Source: Pseudomonas sp. 8AS
GTDB taxonomy: Bacteria; Pseudomonadota; Gammaproteobacteria; Pseudomonadales; Pseudomonadaceae
DNA: 64,000 nucleotides
Assembly (NCBI RefSeq): GCF_902506505.1
Contig: NZ_LR733406.1
Coordinates: 124,001-188,000, forward strand
Direction: 5' to 3'
Position numbers and translations under genes: made by a program. Below, piece by piece: positions 56,810-64,000 of this stretch (within the stretch, counting starts at the first letter, position 1; each line of letters begins with the position of its first letter). The notes beneath the pieces were generated by a model. It did not search any database. It saw only the letters and a list, made by a program, of their open reading frames with translations, and was not told the DNA's origin.

Positions 56810-56857
56810 CGTGCTGCGCACGGCGCCTACGCCAAGGCGGACGCCTGCTGGCTGTGC

Positions 56858-58081
56858 TCAGACCACGCCGGCCGCGCGCAATTCGGCGACCTGCCCGGCG
56901 TCCAGCCCCAGCAGGCGCTGCAGGATGGCCTCGCTGTGCTCACCCAGCAGCGGCGGCGCCAGGCGATAGTCCACCGGGGTCTGCGACAGGCGCAGCGGGC
57001 TGGCCACCTGAGGGGTGTGGCTGCCCAGGCTGTTGGGCAACTCCACGCGCAGGCCGCGGGCCAGCACCTGGGGGTCGGCGAACACCTGGGCCAGGTCGTT
57101 GATCGGCCCGCAGGGCACGCCGGCCGCTTCCAGCAGTGCCACCCACTCGGCGGTGCTCTTGAACACCGTGGCCTGGCGCAGCAGGGGGATCAGCTCGGCG
57201 CGGTTGGCCACCCGCGCCTTGTTGGTGGAAAAGCGCGAGTCGTCGGCCAAAGCCGGAAGGCCGGCGACCTCGCAAAACTTGCGGAACTGCCCGTCGTTGC
57301 CCACGGCGAGGATGAAATCGCCGTCGGCGGTGGGGAAGTCCTGATAGGGCACGATGTTCGGGTGGGCGTTGCCCAGGCGCTTGGGCGACTGGCCGGTGGC
57401 CAGGTAGTTCATCGCCTGGTTGGCCAGGCAGGCCACCTGCACGTCCAGCAGAGCCACGTCGATGTACTGGCCCAGGCCGGTCTGCTCGCGGGCGTTCAGC
57501 GCGGCCAGCACGCCGACCGTGGCGTACAGCCCGGTGAGGATGTCGGTGAGGGCCACGCCGACCTTCATCGGCCCGGCGCCGTCCTCGCCATCGGGCTTGC
57601 CGGTCAGGCTCATCAGCCCGCCGAGGCCCTGGATCATGAAGTCGTAACCGGCGCGCTTGGCGTAGGGGCCGTCCTGGCCGAAGCCGGTGATGGAGCAGTA
57701 GATCAGCCGCGGGTTGACCGCCTTCAGCGATTCGTAGTCGAGGCCGTAGGCCGCCAGGCCGCCGACCTTGAAGTTCTCCAGGACCACGTCGCACTGCGCC
57801 GCCAGCTCACGCACCAGGCGCTGGCCTTCGGGCTGGGTGAAGTCGAGGGTCAGCGACTGCTTGTTGCGGTTGGCGCACTGGAAGTAGGCCGCCTCGCGGC
57901 TGTCGTTGCCGTCGGCGTCCTTGATGTAGGGCGGGCCCCAGTGGCGGGTGTCGTCGCCGGTGCCCGGGCGCTCGACCTTGATCACTTCGGCGCCGAGGTC
58001 GGCCAGCGTCTGCCCGGCCCAGGGCCCGGCGAGCACGCGGGAGAGGTCGAGTACACGGATATGCGAGAGGGCGCCGGACAT
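56858..58081 (-). CDS. CaiB/BaiF family CoA-transferase (possible succinyl-CoA:glutarate CoA-transferase)
   Basis: A 407-residue family III CoA-transferase. Marks are IRVLDLSRVLAGPWAGQTLA, LGAEVIKVERPGTGDDTR, GFGQDGPYAKRAGYDFMIQG and the region MKVGVALTDILTGLYA with the likely catalytic Asp180. It is similar to the Pseudomonas protein encoded next to glutaryl-CoA dehydrogenase, which moves CoA from succinyl-CoA to glutarate. Here no gcdH is next to it, but it lies beside csiD and lhgO, so glutarate is the probable substrate. It is on the minus strand, with a 203-bp gap to the GntR gene that holds a 30-bp palindrome and a TTTGCACAA site. Confidence 0.85.
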   Translation of the reverse strand: MSGALSHIRVLDLSRVLAGPWAGQTLADLGAEVIKVERPGTGDDTRHWGPPYIKDADGNDSREAAYFQCANRNKQSLTLDFTQPEGQRLVRELAAQCDVVLENFKVGGLAAYGLDYESLKAVNPRLIYCSITGFGQDGPYAKRAGYDFMIQGLGGLMSLTGKPDGEDGAGPMKVGVALTDILTGLYATVGVLAALNAREQTGLGQYIDVALLDVQVACLANQAMNYLATGQSPKRLGNAHPNIVPYQDFPTADGDFILAVGNDGQFRKFCEVAGLPALADDSRFSTNKARVANRAELIPLLRQATVFKSTAEWVALLEAAGVPCGPINDLAQVFADPQVLARGLRVELPNSLGSHTPQVASPLRLSQTPVDYRLAPPLLGEHSEAILQRLLGLDAGQVAELRAAGVV

Positions 58082-58190
58082 GTCATCTGCTCCAAGGAAG
58101 GCCAGGGCTTGCAGACGGGCTGCAGCACCTGGTTGCGCGCAGGAACACGCGTGCGTTCATCCTAGGTGCGCGGGAGTAGCCCGGCAAACG

Positions 58191-58220
58191 AGGATTTCGC
58201 ACGCAATTGTGCAAAATCCT
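58191..58220. promoter_or_regulatory. 30-bp near-palindrome upstream of the CoA-transferase (candidate operator)
   Basis: The arms AGGATTT-C-GCAC and GTGC-A-AAATCCT match at 11 of 12 bases around the centre GCAATT. It lies about 110 bp upstream of the CoA-transferase start. It contains TTGTGCAAA (58207-58215), whose reverse complement TTTGCACAA occurs at 58271-58279, and TTGCACA also stands in the csiD promoter (59050-59056). A site for the adjacent GntR/FCD regulator is a reasonable guess. Confidence 0.5.
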
Positions 58221-58284
58221 CACTCCACAACGGGCCGAACAGCCACAGTACCGGCTAGATTCTGCCTAGCTTTGCACAACAGGC

Positions 58285-58980
58285 CTATTCGGCGGATGCC
58301 TGACGGGCCTGCAGCAGCTCGCCGATGATGCTCACCGGCCCCAGCAGGTGCTCGCGGATCAGCGTGCAGGCACGCTCGCTGTCGCGCTGCAGGATCGCCT
58401 CGACCAGTGCCGCATGCTCCTCGCGCTTGGCCTGCAGGGCGGCGGCGGAAAACACCGTCTGCTGCAGCCACAGGTGGCGGTAGCGCTCGGCCTGGTCGAA
58501 CAGGGCGGCGCGTACCTGCAGCAGATGCGGCGAGCCACAGCCGGCGGCAATCGCGGCGTGGAACGCCTGGTGGCGGGCGTCCCACAGGCTGAGCATCTCC
58601 TCGCCGTCCTTGACCGCCACCACCTTGGCCAGGCTGTGGGCCTGGGCGAGGATCTGCGCCTCCCAGGCATCGTCGCCGCGGGCAATCGCCAGGCCGACGA
58701 TCAGCCCCTCCAGATGCGCGCGGGCATCGTAGATATCCGCCAGCTCGGCCAGCGACATCGACGCCACGCGAAAGCCGCGCTGACTGATGGCCACCACCAG
58801 GCGCTCCGCCACCAGTTGCGACAAGGCCTCGCGCAAGGGGCCGACCCCCAGCTGGTAACGCGCCTTCAGCGCACTCATCAGCAGCTTTTCGCCGGGCGCG
58901 AAGACACCGCGAATGATGTCGCGCTTGAGCAGTTCGTAACCGCGAATCGCCAGATTCTCTCGGGAGCCGGGGGCTTGCAT
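58285..58980 (-). CDS. GntR/FCD-family regulator of the glutarate locus (CsiR/GlaR-like)
   Basis: A 231-residue regulator with an N-terminal winged helix (about 10-75, [20 protein letters not shown] and [19 protein letters not shown]) and an FCD ligand domain (about 85-215) with the metal-binding positions in [20 protein letters not shown] and [11 protein letters not shown]. In E. coli, CsiR (GlaR) represses the csiD-lhgO operon and binds glutarate; this gene is in the matching position, divergent from csiD. The start at 58980 (MQAPGSREN) is preferred; an ATG ten codons upstream is possible. The promoter of csiD lies 92 bp away. Confidence 0.88.
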   Translation of the reverse strand: MQAPGSRENLAIRGYELLKRDIIRGVFAPGEKLLMSALKARYQLGVGPLREALSQLVAERLVVAISQRGFRVASMSLAELADIYDARAHLEGLIVGLAIARGDDAWEAQILAQAHSLAKVVAVKDGEEMLSLWDARHQAFHAAIAAGCGSPHLLQVRAALFDQAERYRHLWLQQTVFSAAALQAKREEHAALVEAILQRDSERACTLIREHLLGPVSIIGELLQARQASAE

Positions 58981-59049
58981 CACACCATCCTTGCACGGGT
59001 TGGCGCCCATCATACCGAATCGTCGCGGCGGATTTGCCTGGGCAAAAGC

Positions 59050-59056
59050 TTGCACA
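59050..59056. promoter_or_regulatory. TTGCACA site upstream of the csiD promoter
   Basis: TTGCACA lies 16 bp upstream of the csiD -35 box in the gap to the divergent regulator. It matches the core of the two TTTGCACAA/TTGTGCAAA sites in front of the CoA-transferase gene, suggesting one regulator for both. Confidence 0.4.
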
Positions 59057-59071
59057 GGTCGTGGTTTATTT

Positions 59072-59100
59072 TTGACACACTGCAAAAATGTCGATATTTT
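59072..59100 (+). promoter_or_regulatory. Sigma-70-type promoter of csiD
   Basis: TTGACA at 59072-59077 and TATTTT at 59095-59100 with a 17-bp spacer, 59 bp upstream of the csiD start. This is close to the consensus for the housekeeping sigma factor. Confidence 0.75.
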
Positions 59101-59158
59101 CAATTTACGTCGACACAAACACAACCATTGCCCCACTTGCCCGCCCCGGAGTATCGCC

Positions 59159-60136
59159 ATGAGTACCGTCGTTGCCCTGAAGAGCCTGGTCGTTCCCGCC
59201 CCGCAGAAAATCAGCGGTTTCACCCTGCAACCCAGCGCGCAATCGCCCCGCCTGCTGCAACTGGAGTTCAGCCAGGAAACCGTGCAGGCCTTCCTCGCCG
59301 CCGTCGCCGAATGGCCGGTGCAGGCCCTGGAATACAAGTCGTTCCTGCGCTTTCGCCTGGCCAAGATCCTCGACGAGCTGTGCGCCGGCAGCCTGCAACC
59401 ACTGCTGATCAATACCCTGATGGATCGCGCCAGCGGCGGCCTGCTGATCAGCGCCGCCGGCCTCGATCGGGTCGAGCAGGCCGATGACATGGTCAAGCTG
59501 GCCACCGCCGTGGCGCACCTGTTCGGCCGTTCCAACTTCGACGCCATGAGCGGCCAGTACTACGCCCGCTTCGTGGTGCAGAACGTCGATGCCTCCGACA
59601 GCTACCTGCGCCAGCCGCACCGGGTGCTGGAGCTGCACACCGATGGCACCTTCGTCGAGCAGGACACCGACTACGTGCTGATGATGAAAATCGACGAGCA
59701 GAACATGGAGGGCGGCAACTCGCTGCTGCTGCACCTGGATGACTGGGAAGAGCTGAACCGCTTCAACCACCACCCGCTGGCCCGCCGCGTGCTGCGCTGG
59801 ACCGCGCCGCCGAGCAAGCGGGTGGACAAGGACGTGTTTCATGCGGTGTTCGACAACGATGCCGCAGGCCGGCCGATCATCAGCTACATCGACCAGTTCG
59901 TGCAGCCGAAGAACTTCGAGGAAGGCAACTGGCTGACCGACCTCAGCCAGTCGCTGGAAGGCAGCGCGCACAAGCTGTCGATCCCGGTGCCGGTGGGCAG
60001 CTTCCTGCTGATCAACAACCACTTCTGGCTGCACGGCCGCGACCGCTTCACCGCCCACCCGGGCCTGCGCCGCGAACTGATGCGCCAGCGCGGCTACTTC
60101 ACCCATGCCAAGGTGCTGCGCGAGCCGCGCCAGTGA
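59159..60136 (+). CDS. csiD: CsiD/GlaH, glutarate 2-hydroxylase
   Basis: A 325-residue Fe(II)/2-oxoglutarate dioxygenase that turns glutarate into L-2-hydroxyglutarate. The iron ligands are His160 and Asp162 in [15 protein letters not shown] and His292 in FWLHGRDRF, the same positions as in the E. coli enzyme. [13 protein letters not shown] and [10 protein letters not shown] are also family marks. The start at 59159 has GGAG eight bases upstream; the open frame extends upstream into the regulatory region. It is the first gene of csiD-lhgO-aminotransferase, with 73 bp before lhgO. Confidence 0.95.
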   Translation: MSTVVALKSLVVPAPQKISGFTLQPSAQSPRLLQLEFSQETVQAFLAAVAEWPVQALEYKSFLRFRLAKILDELCAGSLQPLLINTLMDRASGGLLISAAGLDRVEQADDMVKLATAVAHLFGRSNFDAMSGQYYARFVVQNVDASDSYLRQPHRVLELHTDGTFVEQDTDYVLMMKIDEQNMEGGNSLLLHLDDWEELNRFNHHPLARRVLRWTAPPSKRVDKDVFHAVFDNDAAGRPIISYIDQFVQPKNFEEGNWLTDLSQSLEGSAHKLSIPVPVGSFLLINNHFWLHGRDRFTAHPGLRRELMRQRGYFTHAKVLREPRQ

Positions 60137-60209
60137 GGCCCGCAGCGACCCTGTCGCACCGCCCAAGCCACCTCAAGCCCACGACTCGCAGACACCGCAG
60201 GTGCTCCTG

Positions 60210-61451
60210 ATGCACGACTTCATCATTATCGGCGGCGGCATCCTCGGCATGTCCACCGCCATGCAGCTACAGCGCACCTACCCCGGCAGCCGCATGCTGC
60301 TGCTGGAAAAGGAATCGGCGCCGGCCCGCCACCAGACCGGGCACAACAGCGGGGTGATCCACGCCGGCGTGTACTACACCCCCGGCAGCCTCAAGGCCAG
60401 GTTCTGCCTGGCCGGCAACCAGGCGACCAAGGCCTTCTGCGACGAGCAGGGGATTGCCTACGAAGTCCCCGGCAAGCTGCTGGTGGCCACCAACGAACTG
60501 GAAATGCAGCGCATGCAGGCGCTGTGGGAGCGCACGGCGGCCAACGGCATCGAGCGCGAATGGCTGAATGCCGGCCAGCTGCGCGAGCGCGAGCCGAATA
60601 TCCAGGGCCTCGGCGGCATCTTTGTGCCCTCCAGCGGCATCGTCAATTACGCCGAAGTCACCGCGGCGATGGCCCGCGAGTTCGTCAAGGCGGGCGGCGA
60701 GATCCGCTACGGCGCCAGCGTCACCGGACTGAGCGAGCTCCTGCAGGAAGTGCGGGTGCAGACCAGCGCCGGCGATTTCGCCTGCCGTTTCCTGGTCACC
60801 TGCGCCGGCCTGCACGCCGACCGCGTGGTGCGCATGCTGGGCATCGAACCGGGGTTCAGCATCTGCCCGTTCCGCGGCGAATACTTCCAGCTGCCGGCCG
60901 CGCACAACCGGATCGTCAACCACCTGATCTACCCGATCCCCGACCCGAGCATGCCGTTCCTCGGCGTGCACCTGACACGGATGATCGACGGCAGCGTCAC
61001 GGTCGGGCCGAATGCGGTGCTGGCGCTCAAGCGCGAGGGCTACCGCAAGCGCGACATCTCCCTGGCCGACAGCTGGCAGATGCTGACCAACCCCGGCCTG
61101 CTCAAGGTGCTCAAGGCCAACCTGCGCCCGGGCCTGGGCGAGATGAAGAACTCGCTGTTCAAGCGCGGCTACCTGCAGCAGGTGCGCAAGTACTGCCCGA
61201 GCATCCAGCTCGGCGACCTCCAGCCCTACCCGGCCGGAGTGCGCGCCCAGGCCGTGTCGGACGACGGCCGGCTGATCGACGACTTCCTGTTCCGCCACAG
61301 CCGCCGCAGCCTGCACGTGTGCAACGCGCCGTCACCGGCCGCCACCTCGGCGCTGCCGATTGGCGCCCATATCGTCGAGCAGGTCGGCACCCAGATGCAG
61401 GGCCTGCCGATCTTCACCAAAACCAAAGTCGTCCGCAGTGACGCCGCCTGA
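60210..61451 (+). CDS. lhgO: LhgO, L-2-hydroxyglutarate oxidase/dehydrogenase
   Basis: A 413-residue FAD enzyme that oxidises L-2-hydroxyglutarate to 2-oxoglutarate, usually passing electrons to quinone. The FAD-binding start is MHDFIIIGGGILGMSTAMQL, followed by LLEKESAPARHQTGHNSGVI and HAGVYYTPGSLKA, and VTCAGLHADRV and GPNAVLALKREGY further on. In E. coli it follows csiD in one operon, as here. The start at 60210 is chosen from the Rossmann motif. The aminotransferase gene begins seven bases after its stop. Confidence 0.95.
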   Translation: MHDFIIIGGGILGMSTAMQLQRTYPGSRMLLLEKESAPARHQTGHNSGVIHAGVYYTPGSLKARFCLAGNQATKAFCDEQGIAYEVPGKLLVATNELEMQRMQALWERTAANGIEREWLNAGQLREREPNIQGLGGIFVPSSGIVNYAEVTAAMAREFVKAGGEIRYGASVTGLSELLQEVRVQTSAGDFACRFLVTCAGLHADRVVRMLGIEPGFSICPFRGEYFQLPAAHNRIVNHLIYPIPDPSMPFLGVHLTRMIDGSVTVGPNAVLALKREGYRKRDISLADSWQMLTNPGLLKVLKANLRPGLGEMKNSLFKRGYLQQVRKYCPSIQLGDLQPYPAGVRAQAVSDDGRLIDDFLFRHSRRSLHVCNAPSPAATSALPIGAHIVEQVGTQMQGLPIFTKTKVVRSDAA

Positions 61452-61458
61452 GGTGACC

Positions 61459-62826
61459 ATGACCCCTACCCGCACGCTGGCCGACAAAGACCGCCAGTAC
61501 CATCTGCACCCCTACACCAACGCGCGCCTGCACGAGCAGGTCGGCCCGCTGCTGATCGAGCGCGGTGAAGGCGTGTATGTCTACGACGAACAGGGCAAGC
61601 AGTACCTGGAGGCCATGTCCGGCCTGTGGAGCGCCGCGCTGGGCTTCAGCAACCAGCGCCTGATCGCCGCCGCCGAGCAGCAGCTGCGCACCCTGCCCTT
61701 CTACCATGTGTTCGGCCACAAGGCGCACCGGCCGAGCATCGAGCTGGCCGAGAAGCTGATCGAAATGGCCCCGGTGCCGATGAGCAAGGTGTTCTTCACC
61801 AACTCCGGCTCGGAAGCCAACGACAGCGTGGTCAAGCTGGTCTGGTACTACAACAACGCGCGCGGCAAGCCGCTGAAGAAGAAGTTCATCAGCCGCCAGA
61901 ATGCCTACCACGGCATCACCGTGGCCAGCGCCAGCCTCACCGGCCTGGCGGCCAACCAGCGCGGCTTCGACGTGCCGCTGCCGGGCTTCCTCCACGTCGG
62001 CTGCCCGCACCACTACCGCCACGCCCTGCCCGGCGAAAGCGAAGAGCAGTTCGCCGATCGCCTGGCCGCCGAGCTGGAGCAGCGCATCCTCAGTGAAGGG
62101 GCCGAGACCATCGCCGCCTTCATCGGCGAGCCGCTGATGGGGGCCGGCGGCGTGATCGTGCCGCCGCGCACCTACTGGCAGAAGATCCAGGCCGTGTGCC
62201 GCCGCCACGACATCCTGGTGATCGCCGACGAAGTGATCTGCGGTTTCGGCCGCACCGGCAACATGTTCGGCAGTCAGACCTTCGCCATCCAGCCGGACGT
62301 GATGGTGCTGTCCAAGCAGCTGTCCTCGTCCTACCAGCCGATTGCCGCGATCCTGATCAACGACGAGCTGTACCAGGGCATCGCCGAGCAGAGCAACAGC
62401 CTGGGCACCCTCGGCCACGGCTTTACCGGCAGCGCCCATCCGGTGGCCACCGCCGTGGCCCTGGAAAACCTCAAGATCATCGAGGAAGAGCAGCTGGTGC
62501 AGCACGCGGCCGCCATGGGCCAGCGCCTGCATGCCGGCCTGCGCGAGTTCGCCGACCACCCGCTGGTGGGCGAGGTGCGCGGTTGTGGGCTGATCGCCGC
62601 GGTGGAGCTGGTCGGCAACCGGCAGACCAAGGCGCCGCATGGCAGCCCCGGCACGCTCGGCCGCTACCTCGCCGGCCGTGCCCAGGAGCACGGCATGATC
62701 ACCCGCGCCATGGGCGACGCCATCGCCTTCTGCCCGCCGCTGATCAGCAGCGAGGCGGAGATCGACCAACTGATCCAGCGCTTCGCCTACGCCCTCGACG
62801 ACACTAGCCACTGGCTGCGTAGCTGA
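61459..62826 (+). CDS. Class III omega-amino-acid aminotransferase
   Basis: A 455-residue PLP enzyme. It has HLHPYTNARLHEQVGPLLIE, EAMSGLWSAALGFSNQRL, FTNSGSEANDSVVKLVWYY, the motif IADEVICGFGRTGNMFG, and Lys286 in LSKQLSSSYQPIAAI, the likely PLP Lys. It looks like the amino-acid:pyruvate/beta-alanine type rather than GabT. With csiD and lhgO, the amino donor is probably a lysine-pathway compound such as 5-aminovalerate or a related omega-amino acid, but sequence alone does not say. It is coupled to lhgO by a seven-base gap with GAGGTG, and the operon ends at a terminator. Confidence 0.88.
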   Translation: MTPTRTLADKDRQYHLHPYTNARLHEQVGPLLIERGEGVYVYDEQGKQYLEAMSGLWSAALGFSNQRLIAAAEQQLRTLPFYHVFGHKAHRPSIELAEKLIEMAPVPMSKVFFTNSGSEANDSVVKLVWYYNNARGKPLKKKFISRQNAYHGITVASASLTGLAANQRGFDVPLPGFLHVGCPHHYRHALPGESEEQFADRLAAELEQRILSEGAETIAAFIGEPLMGAGGVIVPPRTYWQKIQAVCRRHDILVIADEVICGFGRTGNMFGSQTFAIQPDVMVLSKQLSSSYQPIAAILINDELYQGIAEQSNSLGTLGHGFTGSAHPVATAVALENLKIIEEEQLVQHAAAMGQRLHAGLREFADHPLVGEVRGCGLIAAVELVGNRQTKAPHGSPGTLGRYLAGRAQEHGMITRAMGDAIAFCPPLISSEAEIDQLIQRFAYALDDTSHWLRS

Positions 62827-62880
62827 GCACCAGCCACCCGCCGTGCCGGCCAGCGGCGCGGCGGGAGGCCTGCTGGGATC

Positions 62881-62914
62881 AACACAAAAGCCCGCCGAAG
62901 CGGGTTTTTGTGTT
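62881..62914 (+). terminator. Intrinsic terminator of the csiD operon
   Basis: Stem CCCGC/GCGGG (62891-62895 and 62900-62904) around CGAA with five T after it, extended by AACACAAAA and TTTTTGTGTT on the outside. It is 54 bp after the aminotransferase stop. Confidence 0.9.
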
Positions 62915-63497
62915 GGTCATGTACCCGCTGCGTGCTGCATAGGCGCATGCCATCCGTGGGAGCGAGTTCTGCGTCGTAGGGTGCGCCGTGTGCACCTGAT
63001 GGCCCGAGGGCACCCTGCTGAGCTGATTGCCGAGCGGGCTAATGGTTTGGGTTTCGCCCACCCGGGCGAGTCACTTGATTCGCTTCGCTCACCTTTCAGG
63101 CCAGCCTGTGGCTGTTACTGCGCTTCGCTCTGTTTCTCGTTGCTCGCACAAGAGAAAGTAACCAAAGAGAAGTGCGCCCCGACATCCAGGTTTCGCTACG
63201 CGAAACTTCCCTCGTTCCGGTGCCGCTCCGGGGGCCGGCTTACAAGGGCCATCCCTGGCCCTTTAAGCCTCTCGCCGCATCCCTGCGGCTCGTCCCCCTG
63301 CGCAACACCTCCACTACTCGCTGCGCTCGCCCTGCGGGCCAGCCTACGGCTGTTACTCCGCTGCGCTACGTTTCGGCTTCCTGACGGGGACTCAGGCTCC
63401 GAGCTGCCTGACGGCTCTTTCTTGCCGCTACGCGGATTGGCTTTCCACCCTGCAAGCCATCGAGCTGCATACAACACGCTGTTGGGACATCACCAAT
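62915..63497. repeat. 583-bp non-coding, repeat-like intergenic stretch
   Basis: No convincing gene is found. The segment 63060-63460 has many short inverted or repeated pieces (GATTCGCTTCGCTCACC, GAAAGTAACCAAAGAG, TTTCGCTACGCGAAA, GGGCCATCCCTGGCCC, GCGCTACGTTTC) of the type seen in widespread Pseudomonas intergenic repeats that are often miscalled as small hypothetical genes. Short frames in it have no ribosome site and no family similarity. Confidence 0.55.
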
Positions 63498-63535
63498 AAA
63501 AACGCCGCAATTCCCCTAGGAAATGCGGCGTTTTT
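63498..63535. terminator. Bidirectional intrinsic terminator before the glutamine amidotransferase
   Basis: Perfect 12-bp arms AAAAACGCCGCA/TGCGGCGTTTTT (63498-63509 and 63524-63535). On the minus strand it ends the amidotransferase gene, 37 bp after its stop. Confidence 0.9.
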
Positions 63536-63571
63536 CATAGGAACGGCATTACCCCGGCATGGCCCAGTGGG

Positions 63572-64000
63572 TCACGCCTGAGCGGCCTGCGCCTGCCCCT
63601 GGGCCACGAAGCGCATCATCCACTCGGCCACGATCGCCCCCTGGTGCGCCTGTTCCAGGCTGTCGAGGGCCTGCCGGTAGACCTGCTCGCCCCAGTGCTC
63701 ACGGCGGATTTCGAGGATCGAGCGGGAATAGTCCGCCACCAGTTCCGGATGCCCCTGCCAACACAGCACCTGGTCGCCGATGCAGTAGGCGGCGATCGGG
63801 CAGAAGCTGTTGCTGGCCAGGATGGTGGCATTGGCCGGGGCCTGGGTGACCTGGTCCTGGTGGATGATCAGCATCGACAGCTGCTCGGTGCGCGGCTGCA
63901 TCCAGGGCTCCTGCGCGTGCACCGCATAGTGCTGCACGCCGACGCCCCAGCCCTGGCTCGCCCGCTCGGTCTTGCCGCCGAGCAGCAAGGCCAGCAGCTG
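63572..64000 (-). CDS. Class I glutamine amidotransferase (C-terminal part)
   Basis: The last 142 codons of a GMP synthase-like glutamine amidotransferase; the start lies beyond the right edge. At the edge the frame reads QLLALLLGGKTERA, the end of the usual GxCxGHQLLAxxLGG elbow, so the catalytic Cys should be just outside. The catalytic His is in CWQGHPELVADYS (about 63 residues from the end). Then come ILASNSFCPIAAY and the C-terminal helix MMRFVAQGQAQA. No synthetase domain is attached. The substrate is unknown. Confidence 0.85.
   Translation of the reverse strand, partial: QLLALLLGGKTERASQGWGVGVQHYAVHAQEPWMQPRTEQLSMLIIHQDQVTQAPANATILASNSFCPIAAYCIGDQVLCWQGHPELVADYSRSILEIRREHWGEQVYRQALDSLEQAHQGAIVAEWMMRFVAQGQAQAAQA

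Noticed and set aside
62843..63499. Plus-strand frame of 218 codons
   Set aside because: It crosses the terminator of the csiD operon and the repeat-like stretch, has no ribosome site, and is of the type often miscalled in repeats.

Overview
The window is a contiguous piece of a GC-rich gammaproteobacterial chromosome, almost certainly Pseudomonas. The evidence is gene content and order recalled from that genus: the Pil-Chp chemosensory cluster followed by gshB, a TonB3-type gene, yqgE, ruvX and pyrRBC'; then pilU-pilT and yggS-proC-yggT; then metXW-rdgB-hemW. The first 31.6 kb looks like one conserved block. After it come shorter blocks that sit far apart in P. aeruginosa PAO1 (pckA/hslO/hslR/rimBK; desA beside a PAS-GGDEF-EAL gene), so the order here is rearranged relative to that reference. 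No rRNA, tRNA, CRISPR, prophage or plasmid genes were seen.

Layout. 1-8.9 kb, minus strand: pilG-pilH-pilI-pilJ-pilK-chpA (chpA runs off the left edge), the chemosensory system for type IV pilus twitching and surface sensing. 9.1-15 kb, plus: gshB, tonB3-like, yqgE-ruvX, pyrR-pyrB-pyrC' (a dihydroorotase-like subunit without its metal ligands). 15-20.4 kb, minus: a cystathionine beta-synthase/gamma-lyase pair (reverse transsulfuration), a double-TM2 protein and an NfeD-slipin pair. 20.6-22.8 kb, minus: pilT-pilU retraction ATPases. 22.9-31.6 kb, plus: yggS-proC-yggT-yggU, a dynamin-like GTPase, metX-metW, a DUF4426 protein, rdgB and hemW.

31.7-38.2 kb: several small hypothetical genes (one of 37 codons), pckA, hslO, hslR with a 140-bp MITE abutting its stop codon, and rimB-rimK. 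38.2-47.2 kb is rich in c-di-GMP and sensory genes: a MASE1-PAS-GGDEF-EAL protein, a BdlA-like PAS-PAS-transducer, the DesA fatty-acid desaturase and a PipA-like PAS-GGDEF-EAL protein. 47.3-56.8 kb: a MalT-type LuxR regulator, a DUF1302-DUF1329 envelope operon, a spinster-type MFS transporter, and a regulator made of two GntR halves in one chain. 56.9-62.8 kb: a glutarate/lysine catabolic locus (CaiB-type CoA-transferase, GntR/FCD regulator, csiD, lhgO, class III aminotransferase). 62.8-63.5 kb is non-coding, repeat-like DNA. The right edge cuts a class I glutamine amidotransferase.

How the genes work together: PilG/PilH/PilI/PilJ/PilK/ChpA, PilT/PilU and probably the TonB3-like protein all serve type IV pilus motility. 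The csiD operon and the CoA-transferase would handle the same substrate, glutarate, by two routes, and short TTGCACA-type sites occur upstream of both. Nothing here is certainly a new system. The best candidates for new biology are the double GntR regulator, the two-route glutarate locus, the unexplained small secreted proteins, the MITE at the hslR stop codon, and the closeness of rimBK to c-di-GMP enzymes.
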